Positions 1 to 6,316 of a stretch of DNA of 6,316 nucleotides are shown here, one piece after another. Position numbers and translations under genes: made by a program. The stretch comes from Planctomycetota bacterium (GTDB taxonomy: Bacteria > Planctomycetota > Phycisphaerae > UBA1845). The stretch's first letter is position 1. Every line of letters starts with the position of its first letter. The notes below the pieces were generated by a model. The model saw nothing but the letters and a program-made list of their open reading frames with translations. It ran no database searches and was not told the DNA's origin. The stretch spans positions 1 through 6,316 of the forward strand of contig JADFRH010000148.1 of assembly GCA_022561415.1 (NCBI GenBank). Direction: 5' to 3'.

Positions 1-451
<451 letters not shown>

Positions 452-501
452 TCCGAACCCGACCCGTCCCGTCGCGCTCGATCGACGGCGTGACGTACCG
501 T

Positions 502-530
502 CCCACCCTTTTCTTGCCGCAAGGGATGGG
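502..530. repeat. Inverted repeat in the alaS / PhzF divergent region
   Basis: CCC-A-CCCTT (502-510) pairs with AAGGG-AT-GGG (521-530) around a 10-nt loop. An alternative shorter stem, CTTGC-C-GCAAG (513-523), lies inside it. It sits between the two divergent genes and is not followed by a clear T-run on the plus strand, so it looks more like an operator or leader structure than a terminator. Confidence 0.35.
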
Positions 531-598
531 GCACTTTACGCCGGGATCGTCCTGGTGGCGCGTGTGATTCCGCAGGCGGATCGTGTTATCCTGCCGGC

Positions 599-1546
599 AT
601 GACGAAGCGGGCTTACTACGTTGTCGATGCGTTCACGGCGCAGCCGTTTGCGGGGAACGCGGCCGCCGTTGTGCTTGATTGCGAAGGGCTCGACGCCGCG
701 AACATGCAGGCCATCGCGGCCGAGTTCAATCTGAGCGAGACCACGTTCGTTCTTCCGCCCAGCATCCCCGATCCATCCAGGAGCACCGAGGAAGCCGCAC
801 ACGAAGTCCGGTTCCGCTGGTTCACGCCCGGCATGGAAGTGGACATGTGCGGTCATGCGACGATTGCGGGCGTTCGGGCGCTGGCCGAGGCGGGTCGGAT
901 GCGTGCCCCGGCGGATGGCGAGAGCGTACGGGTGCGCATCGAGACGCGGTCGGGTTGGTTGACCGCGTTTCTGGAACGTCTGCCGGGTGACGAGGCGGGG
1001 TGGATGATTTGGCTCGATCTGATCGATCCGCGGCTTCACGAGCATCCGCTCGACAGGGCGAGCCTCGCCGAGATGCTGAGGCTGCCGGTCGATGCGTTCG
1101 AGCGTTCGATTCCGATCGTCGAGACGCAGGATCGCGATGTCCTGGTGTTCGTAAAGGATACACGGGTGCTGGGCGACGCGCGCCCGGATTTCGCCGTACT
1201 CGGCGACCTGATGCGAAAGGAGCGGCTGCGCGGTATGTCGCTGGCGACGACCAAGACGCTGACCCCCTCCATACATGTGCAGTCGCGTTTCTTTGCGCCG
1301 GCCGCGGGTGTCGACGAAGACCCGGTAACCGGCAGCGTTCACGGGCCACTGGCGGCGTACGTCGTACAACAGGGTTTTGTACCGATTCACGACGATCTTG
1401 CGGGCTTGACGTGCGTACAATCCAAGGCGGGCGGGCGAGCCGGCCTCGTCAACGCACTTGTCCAGCGACAGGGCGCTAACGAGTATGCGGTCCGAATCGG
1501 CGGTCGGACGTTCGTTTCGATGGTCGGTGTGCTTCACGTTAAGTGA
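599..1546 (+). CDS. PhzF-family isomerase/epimerase
   Basis: Soluble 315-residue protein of the PhzF superfamily, which shares the diaminopimelate epimerase fold. The family includes PhzF (isomerisation of trans-2,3-dihydro-3-hydroxyanthranilate) and many enzymes of unknown substrate. Family landmarks in order: YYVVDAFTAQPFAGNAAAVV (residues 6-25); NLSETTF (44-50), with E47 as the expected catalytic acid/base; RFRWFTPGMEVDMCGHATIAG (71-91), the opposing MCGH-A loop; and DEDPVTGSVHGPLAAY (239-254), the C-lobe signature. Length is normal for the family (about 260-320). The final HGPLA differs from the HCALA common in PhzF-like proteins, so a phenazine role should not be assumed. No other phenazine gene is nearby. 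The ATG at 599 fits the family N-terminus; no Shine-Dalgarno is visible. It appears to be a single-gene unit. The family is secure; the substrate is unknown. Confidence 0.93.
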   Translation: MTKRAYYVVDAFTAQPFAGNAAAVVLDCEGLDAANMQAIAAEFNLSETTFVLPPSIPDPSRSTEEAAHEVRFRWFTPGMEVDMCGHATIAGVRALAEAGRMRAPADGESVRVRIETRSGWLTAFLERLPGDEAGWMIWLDLIDPRLHEHPLDRASLAEMLRLPVDAFERSIPIVETQDRDVLVFVKDTRVLGDARPDFAVLGDLMRKERLRGMSLATTKTLTPSIHVQSRFFAPAAGVDEDPVTGSVHGPLAAYVVQQGFVPIHDDLAGLTCVQSKAGGRAGLVNALVQRQGANEYAVRIGGRTFVSMVGVLHVK

Positions 1547-1565
1547 ACCCACCGAAGCGTCACGC

Positions 1566-1594
1566 TTGACCGGTCGGGCGCGACGCCGGACAAT
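1566..1594 (+). promoter_or_regulatory. Candidate sigma70-type promoter upstream of the Rieske/cytochrome b operon
   Basis: TTGACC (-35, 1566-1571, 5 of 6 consensus bases) is followed after a 17-bp spacer by GACAAT (-10, 1589-1594, 4 of 6). It begins 20 bp after the PhzF stop codon and points at the downstream operon. Transcription would start near 1601, giving a leader of roughly 290 nt before the first operon ATG. Best promoter match in the window, but by consensus only. Confidence 0.45.
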
Positions 1595-1725
1595 GCCAAG
1601 GACCGATGTTTGATCAAGCCATCTTCCTCGGTCGTGGGTCTTTCCGGACAAGCTGCCCGGCCTTCCCAAGAACGAGCCATGTTTAGATGGTTCACCGTTG
1701 GAGGGTTTGCTGCGCTGAAGAACCA

Positions 1726-1749
1726 GGGTGGCGGAACGAACCGCCACCC
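1726..1749 (+). terminator. Strong GC-rich hairpin, possible terminator or leader structure
   Basis: GGGTGGCGG (1726-1734) and CCGCCACCC (1741-1749) form a perfect 9-bp stem around the 6-nt loop AACGAA. No T-run follows directly; the nearest one begins at 1772, inside the next palindrome. It could end PhzF transcription or shape the leader of the downstream operon. The hairpin is certain as sequence; the terminator role is a guess. Confidence 0.4.
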
Positions 1750-1761
1750 GAATTGCGGCCC

Positions 1762-1787
1762 GAGTTTGTGATTTTTTTCACAAACTC
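1762..1787. promoter_or_regulatory. CRP/FNR-family-like operator palindrome
   Basis: GAGTTTGTGA (1762-1771) and TCACAAACTC (1778-1787) are perfect inverted arms of 10 bp flanking six T residues. The core, TGTGA-N6-TCACA (1767-1782), is identical to the consensus half-sites and spacing of Escherichia coli CRP. The FNR consensus TTGAT-N4-ATCAA fits less well. The AT-rich block stands out against its GC-rich surroundings. It lies 107 bp before the operon ATG, immediately upstream of a weak promoter-like pair. Members of the Crp/Fnr family commonly regulate respiratory genes, which suits this position. The same sequence could also fold as an RNA hairpin. Confidence 0.55.
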
Positions 1788-1815
1788 TTGAGGTGTGGCG
1801 GGCGGGCCGAAGAAT
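1788..1815 (+). promoter_or_regulatory. Weak promoter-like pair abutting the CRP-like palindrome
   Basis: TTGAGG (1788-1793, 4 of 6) and AAGAAT (1810-1815, 4 of 6) are separated by 16 bp. The -35 begins one base after the palindrome ends, so a bound regulator centred near 1774.5 would sit about 47 bp upstream of a start near 1822, close to a class II activator position but not exact. Weak match on its own; of interest only because of the palindrome. Confidence 0.25.
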
Positions 1816-1893
1816 GGACGATTCAGTAGCGGACTCGCTTTTTTGCGTCACGCTCAGGTAGTTCGCCGGAGGCACGGTTGTGAGTTCGATCCG

Positions 1894-2985
1894 ATGACTG
1901 AAACACCGCGACCAGACGAGAATGCGCGAGACGCCGCTGCGGATGCCGGGTCCGAGCTTTCGCCGGATGCGACCGATCTGGCGCCGATAACGTTCTCGCT
2001 GCTCGGGCGTTTCTTCCTCGTTCCGTTGATGATTATTGGGACGATCGTGGGTGGGGCGGTTTGCGTGGTGCTGCTTTTCGGCGGGCCGGTAACTTCTGAG
2101 GAGCGACCGATCGCTGAGCTTCTCCAGACGCTGGAGGCCACGATCGGCGAAAAAAGCTTTGGCATTTTGCTGCCCCGTGAAAAGGAGCTGTGGCAGACCG
2201 CGCTCGAGCTGAGCGTTCGCCTCAAAGACAAGGGTAAAGAGTCGAGCTTCTCGACGGAAGAACTCGACGACGTGTCGCGCCGCGTTAGCTCGATGGTGGA
2301 TGCGGACTTGGCGGTGCTGGATCGGCTCGAGGAACTGGGCGGGGCGGCGCAGGTTGGCATCCGCTCGCGGCGTCTCGAATTCCTCATTCGCACGCTGGGC
2401 CGGACCGGGCGACCCTCGGCGATTGAGTTTCTGGTCGAGCTTGTCCGCGGCGGGCGAGAGCCGTTCGTTCAAGTGGCAATGCAGGAGCTTGTGGAATTAC
2501 GGGCCGAGCCGCGTGTGACCGCGGCGATCGAACCGATGACCGCTCTGCTCGACGGAGCTTTCACCGATGAGACGAGGCTCATGGCTTGTACCTGCCTATC
2601 CGTGCTTGCCGGCGTGGGCGATGTGGTCGTCATCGAGGCGCTCAAGCGAACGCGTCTGCGATCTGAGGGTGAAGTGGAATGGTCGGCGTCGCTGGCCCTG
2701 GCCCGGTTGGGTAGCGATGCGGGTGCGGCGACGCTCTTGGATCTGTTGGACCGGAAGTTCCTCGAGTCGGGTGAGAGATATCACACGCGCGATGAGGGCG
2801 GCGTGATCCGTCGCTATCCGCTGCCCCCGGCGCAGGTCGAGCAGATTTTGATCGCGGCCGTTGATGCCGCGTCGAAGCTGAAGAACGGCGGCTTGTGGGA
2901 AATGATCGAACGGTTAAAGTCCGACCCGTCTCCGGCGGTCCGGGGCAAGGTCGCTGCAGCGCTCAAGGCACACGGTCGCGCGTAG
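1894..2985 (+). CDS. Membrane-anchored HEAT-repeat protein
   Basis: 363 residues. A hydrophilic, acidic N-terminus (1-30) leads to one transmembrane segment (about 34-62, rich in F, L, V, I and G). A region with charged helices follows (66-150), then a helical-repeat domain (about 155-360) made of paired helices of the HEAT/armadillo-like type, for example RRLEFLIRTLGRTGRPSAIE, LMACTCLSVLAGVGD, ASLALARLGSDAGAATLLDLL and PSPAVRGKVAAALKAHG. HEAT repeats are protein-binding scaffolds; no catalytic motif is visible. As first gene of the operon, 33 bp before the Rieske gene, it may be an accessory or assembly subunit of the complex; that is inference. The ATG at 1894 is preferred because the in-frame extension back to a GTG at 1795 looks non-coding. 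GGAGG (1868-1872) is 21 nt upstream, too far for direct use; it may serve a tiny upstream frame that ends at this ATG. Confidence 0.82.
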   Translation: MTETPRPDENARDAAADAGSELSPDATDLAPITFSLLGRFFLVPLMIIGTIVGGAVCVVLLFGGPVTSEERPIAELLQTLEATIGEKSFGILLPREKELWQTALELSVRLKDKGKESSFSTEELDDVSRRVSSMVDADLAVLDRLEELGGAAQVGIRSRRLEFLIRTLGRTGRPSAIEFLVELVRGGREPFVQVAMQELVELRAEPRVTAAIEPMTALLDGAFTDETRLMACTCLSVLAGVGDVVVIEALKRTRLRSEGEVEWSASLALARLGSDAGAATLLDLLDRKFLESGERYHTRDEGGVIRRYPLPPAQVEQILIAAVDAASKLKNGGLWEMIERLKSDPSPAVRGKVAAALKAHGRA

Positions 2986-3006
2986 GCAGTCTGGGACGCG
3001 TTTTGC

Positions 3007-3011
3007 AAGGA
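3007..3011 (+). promoter_or_regulatory. Ribosome binding site of the ferredoxin-Rieske gene
   Basis: AAGGA lies 7 nt before the ATG at 3019. It fixes that start and so supports the ferredoxin domain being part of the mature reading frame. Confidence 0.6.
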
Positions 3012-3018
3012 CAAGCCA

Positions 3019-4104
3019 ATGGCTACCAAAGAAGTCATCACGAAGGTTTGGATCGAGGAGGGCTGCATCGTTTGCGATGCCTGCGAGACCGCGGCGCCGG
3101 ACGTGTTCGAGGTCACGGATGACACGTGCATCATACGTCCGGAGGCGCTAACGCCCGATTTTACGGGTCCGCGATCCGAGAACATAGTCGACGCGGCCGA
3201 GGAGTGCCCCGTCGACGTGATCAAGTTCGACGTTGTCGTGTCGGAAGTGAGTGCGGCGGCTCCTGCACCCGCACCGGCGGCACCGACCGAAGCGGAGGCC
3301 AAGCCCGCCGCCCCAGCCAAGTCACCCGAAGCGCCCGCGCCTGCGAAGGTTCCAGAGCCGGTTGCCCCCGCAGCCAAAGCCGTAGCGACCGCGGCGCCGA
3401 CGTCCATGGCGGGAGAGCCGGACCCCGCGATCGCCGCGCTGCTTCGGGCTGCGACGTCACGAGGCGGCAGCGCGGGTATTCTGCGACGACAGGAGTCGAT
3501 GCCGGACTCGGCGGAGGCCTTCGAACGCAAGGCGCTGGCCGATCTGCCTCCCGATGCGCGACAAACCAAGGTGATGCAGGCGGCGCGAAAGGCGAAGGAC
3601 GATCCCGACATGGCGCGTCGTGGCGTGGCGGGCAGTGCGGCGTTGGCCATCGGCTGGAGCGCGTTCGGTCTGGGCACCGGCGTCGCGGTCGGACCCGCGT
3701 TCGCTCGGTTTATGATGCCCAATGTTCTCGAGGAGCCTGATCCCCGCGTCCGCGTGGGCAAGGTGCAGCGGTACCTGGAGATGCAGCCCGGTGCCGTGAT
3801 CGAGGATTACAAGCCCCAGGGGATATGGCTGATTCGCGACGGAAACCGCATTGCCGCGCTGAGCATTATCTGTACGCACTTGGGCTGCATCCCGAACTGG
3901 CTGCCTAACGATCTGAAGTTCAAGTGCCCTTGTCACGGAAGCGGCTACCTGCCTGACGGGATCAACTTCGAGGGTCCAACACCGCGACCGCTCGAGCGGT
4001 TTCGGCTCTTCGTCGACGACGGGATTCTGATTGTGGACAAGAGCAAGAAGTACCAGTACGAACTCGGGCAGTGGAATCAGCCGGGTAGTTTTCTCGAGGT
4101 CTAA
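3019..4104 (+). CDS. Ferredoxin-Rieske fusion subunit of a cytochrome bc/b6f-type complex
   Basis: 361-residue iron-sulfur subunit, about twice the usual Rieske length. Residues 1-75 are a single-cluster ferredoxin: C16, C19 and C22 in CIVCDAC plus C63 in ECP, the four ligands expected for one [4Fe-4S] cluster. Residues 78-128 are an Ala/Pro-rich flexible linker. After a charged stretch comes RRG at 200-202 and one hydrophobic anchor (about 203-229). The Rieske domain occupies 240-361: CTHLGC (285-290) and CPCHGSGY (303-310), with [2Fe-2S] ligands C285, H287, C303 and H306, disulfide pair C290/C305, and S308 and Y310, which raise the cluster potential in known Rieske proteins. The Rieske head should take electrons from quinol on the outer face and pass them to a cytochrome c. 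The ferredoxin, on the other side of the anchor, should be cytoplasmic; its partner is unknown. Domains are certain; topology is inferred. Confidence 0.95.
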   Translation: MATKEVITKVWIEEGCIVCDACETAAPDVFEVTDDTCIIRPEALTPDFTGPRSENIVDAAEECPVDVIKFDVVVSEVSAAAPAPAPAAPTEAEAKPAAPAKSPEAPAPAKVPEPVAPAAKAVATAAPTSMAGEPDPAIAALLRAATSRGGSAGILRRQESMPDSAEAFERKALADLPPDARQTKVMQAARKAKDDPDMARRGVAGSAALAIGWSAFGLGTGVAVGPAFARFMMPNVLEEPDPRVRVGKVQRYLEMQPGAVIEDYKPQGIWLIRDGNRIAALSIICTHLGCIPNWLPNDLKFKCPCHGSGYLPDGINFEGPTPRPLERFRLFVDDGILIVDKSKKYQYELGQWNQPGSFLEV

Positions 4105-4151
4105 CGGACCGCACGCACGACTAACGCTGCTTGAAAGGACGCTAACTCAAC

Positions 4152-4931
4152 ATGCTTGGGCGGTTGTTAAACTGGGTCCGGGAAGGACAGATATGGGGAA
4201 GCGTGATGCGCCACGGCGTGCCGCGCGACCGGCGCACCCGGGCGATGGCGATACTGACCAACGTCTTTCTGCATCTGCATCCCGTGGCGGTTCGCAAGAG
4301 CGGCATTCGTCTCTCGTTTACCTGGTGCATGGGGGGGCTCACGTTTTTCCTGTTCTTGGTCGAGATCATCACCGGCGTGCTGTTGATGTTCTATTACCGG
4401 CCCACCGTCGAGTATGCCTACTTTGATATTCAAGGACTTCGGGCCCACGTAACGCTCGGCCTGCAGCGCGAGCTGCATCGGTGGGGCGCTCACGCCATGG
4501 TCATCACGATCTGGCTGCACATGTTGCGCGTCTTCTTGACGGGCAGCTACAAGCCCCCGCGGGAGTTCAACTGGAGCATTGGCGTGATCCTGCTCGTGCT
4601 GACGCTGTTGCTTTCCTTTACAGGATACCTGCTGCCGTGGGACCAGTTGGCGATGTGGGCCATTACGGTGGGTTCCAACATGGCCCGGGCGACGCCGCTG
4701 GTGGGCTCCGAAGGACCGGGTGCGGCGTTTCTGCAGATCGGGGGCGTGCCGCTGGTACACAGCGGTTCGGACGCCCGGTTTGGGCTTCTGGCCGGTACCT
4801 TCGTCGGCCCCAATGCGCTGCTGCGGTTTTATGTTCTTCACTGCGTCCTTCTTCCGGTTGTCGTGACGGTCCTGCTCGCCGTGCATTTTTGGCGGGTGCG
4901 GAAGGACGGCGGAATCAGTGGGCCGCTGTAG
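4152..4931 (+). CDS. petB: Cytochrome b6-type subunit with predicted haem c_i
   Basis: 259-residue integral membrane subunit holding the two b haems and quinone sites of a Rieske/cytochrome b complex; it matches the N-terminal four-helix half of cytochrome b. Helix A (about 54-82) ends with [12 protein letters not shown]59 in WCMGGLTF aligns with the cyanobacterial/chloroplast b6 cysteine that covalently holds haem c_i (c_n). Helix B carries H109 and H123 (LHRWGAH...[11 protein letters not shown]), helix C is near 141-161 with GYLLPWDQ (158-165), and helix D carries H230 and H245 (FYVLH...VHFWRVRK). The helix D spacing H-X14-H is the b6-type value; mitochondrial-type cytochrome b has X13. The C-terminus KDGGISGPL is the typical b6 ending. 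An additional H114 lies within helix B. AAAGGA at 4134-4139 is a rather distant ribosome site, 12 nt before the ATG. It lies 47 bp after the Rieske gene. Confidence 0.95.
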   Translation: MLGRLLNWVREGQIWGSVMRHGVPRDRRTRAMAILTNVFLHLHPVAVRKSGIRLSFTWCMGGLTFFLFLVEIITGVLLMFYYRPTVEYAYFDIQGLRAHVTLGLQRELHRWGAHAMVITIWLHMLRVFLTGSYKPPREFNWSIGVILLVLTLLLSFTGYLLPWDQLAMWAITVGSNMARATPLVGSEGPGAAFLQIGGVPLVHSGSDARFGLLAGTFVGPNALLRFYVLHCVLLPVVVTVLLAVHFWRVRKDGGISGPL

Positions 4932-4952
4932 CCGACGATGACCCCATCCGGC

Positions 4953-4977
4953 GACCGGCAAGCCGGTTTCACCGGTC
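4953..4977 (+). repeat. Small intercistronic inverted repeat
   Basis: GACCGG (4953-4958) pairs with CCGGTC (4972-4977) in the 86-bp gap between the b6 and subunit IV genes; an internal GCCGGT can pair with the first arm instead. No T-run follows. It may protect or process the transcript; its effect is unknown. Confidence 0.3.
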
Positions 4978-5017
4978 GGGATACCCGTAATCGCAAGAAA
5001 TTGGTGAGCTAACCGAA

Positions 5018-6124
<1,107 letters not shown>

Positions 6125-6136
6125 TCCGCCCGGGCA

Positions 6137-6153
6137 GCCGCGGCGATCGCGGC
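6137..6153 (+). repeat. Intercistronic GC-rich hairpin
   Basis: GCCGCG (6137-6142) and CGCGGC (6148-6153) form a perfect 6-bp stem with loop GCGAT in the 51-bp gap before the last gene. No T-run follows, so it is not a standard terminator; it may tune expression of the downstream gene. Confidence 0.35.
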
Positions 6154-6175
6154 CCGACCCGGTTCGAGGCGTGTA

Positions 6176-6316
6176 ATGGCCATACCGACCGAGAAGCTCT
6201 ACAACATCGATCGCTTGAACGTCTACTTCGCGATCAGCAGCGTGATTCTGTTGCTGACCGTCCTCTGGATGGCCTGGGTCGACTACGCCCGCCCCTGGCA
6301 CAAATACCAGGACAAG
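6176..6316 (+). CDS. Membrane-anchored protein N-terminus, possible cytochrome c subunit (runs off the window)
   Basis: Only 47 residues are visible. A short polar start (MAIPTEKLYNIDRLN, 1-15) is followed by one hydrophobic helix (about 16-36) and then a polar segment, VDYARPWHKYQDK, that continues past the window edge. GAGG at 6166-6169, 6 nt before the ATG, supports this start. No CXXCH haem motif lies within the visible part. It is the fifth gene in the same direction, 51 bp after the subunit IV gene, and the complex so far lacks an electron acceptor for the Rieske head, so a membrane-anchored c-type (perhaps multihaem) cytochrome is the best guess. The gene is well supported; the function is inferred from context only. 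Confidence 0.7.
   Translation, partial: MAIPTEKLYNIDRLNVYFAISSVILLLTVLWMAWVDYARPWHKYQDK

Larger units (their letters stand above)
1547..1893. other. Non-coding interval with clustered regulatory signals
   Basis: About 350 bp between the PhzF stop and the first operon gene. It has no ORF resembling a known protein. It contains the promoter-like pair at 1566-1594, a possible 5' hairpin (GACCGA at 1601-1606 with TCGGTC at 1628-1633, enclosing the palindrome TTGATCAA), a GC-rich hairpin at 1726-1749 and a CRP/FNR-like palindrome at 1762-1787. No recognised riboswitch or RNA gene was identified. Confidence 0.6.

Noticed and set aside
536..1747. Long open frame of 403 codons on the minus strand
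   Set aside because: It lies antisense over the PhzF-family gene, which has strong family motifs. The translation is rich in Arg, His and Pro with no recognisable domain, as expected for a shadow frame in GC-rich DNA.
1679..1771. Small plus-strand frame of 30 codons starting MFRWFTVGG
   Set aside because: No convincing ribosome site; its 3' part is made of the two inverted repeats and its stop falls inside the CRP-like palindrome. It resembles no protein I know.
1795..1893. GTG at 1795 as start of the HEAT protein (33 extra residues)
   Set aside because: The extension is Arg/Gly-rich, begins 8 nt after the CRP-like palindrome and overlaps the promoter-like pair. The ATG at 1894 gives a normal acidic N-terminus before the membrane segment.
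1850..1900. tRNA-like text: GCTCAGGTAG followed by GAGTTCGATCC
   Set aside because: It resembles D-loop and T-loop boxes, but the T-stem and D-stem do not pair and no acceptor stem or anticodon arm can be drawn.
1534..2472. Open frame of 312 codons on the minus strand across the gap and the HEAT gene
   Set aside because: Low-complexity, Arg/Gln-rich translation with no domain, antisense to a gene with a clear membrane segment and helical repeats.
2814..3761. Open frame of 315 codons on the minus strand, Ala/Ser/Gly rich
   Set aside because: Antisense to the Ala/Pro linker and ferredoxin of the Rieske fusion; its composition is the mirror of that linker.
6143..6150. GCGATCGC octamer, the HIP1 repeat of cyanobacteria
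   Set aside because: I noticed this single copy, inside a GC-rich hairpin; one occurrence in 6.3 kb has no taxonomic weight.

Overview
The window is about 6.3 kb of GC-rich, tightly packed bacterial DNA. The organism is not certain. A Rieske protein fused to an N-terminal ferredoxin, a HEAT-repeat membrane protein beside it, an oversized subunit IV and few strong ribosome binding sites together suggest Planctomycetota or a relative. This is an inference from gene content, not from a phylogeny.

Left part (1-1546): the 5' end of alaS (alanyl-tRNA synthetase) runs leftward off the window edge. It is divergent from a complete PhzF-family isomerase/epimerase gene. The 266 bp between them hold a plausible alaS promoter, a 14-bp direct repeat in the alaS leader and an inverted repeat, but no gene.

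Middle gap (1547-1893): about 350 bp without a convincing gene, but rich in signals. A good sigma70-type promoter lies just after the PhzF stop. It is followed by a perfect 9-bp GC-rich hairpin and then a perfect 10-bp inverted repeat whose core is TGTGA-N6-TCACA, the classic CRP/FNR-family operator layout. These probably control the operon to the right.

Right part (1894-6316): five co-directional genes separated by 33-86 bp, read as one operon for a Rieske/cytochrome b quinol-oxidising respiratory complex. The order is: a membrane-anchored HEAT-repeat protein; an N-terminal [4Fe-4S] ferredoxin joined through an Ala/Pro linker and one membrane anchor to a Rieske [2Fe-2S] domain; a b6-type cytochrome b with four haem b histidines and the cysteine expected for covalent haem c_i; a 368-residue subunit IV-like protein with extra membrane helices and APWY in place of PEWY; and the first 47 residues of another membrane-anchored protein, plausibly the c-type cytochrome that accepts electrons.

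The most notable point is the predicted topology. The ferredoxin should sit in the cytoplasm and the Rieske head outside, with haem c_i of the b6 subunit on the cytoplasmic side. That places a low-potential iron-sulfur centre near the quinone-reduction side of the complex and raises the possibility of direct electron exchange between ferredoxin and quinone there.
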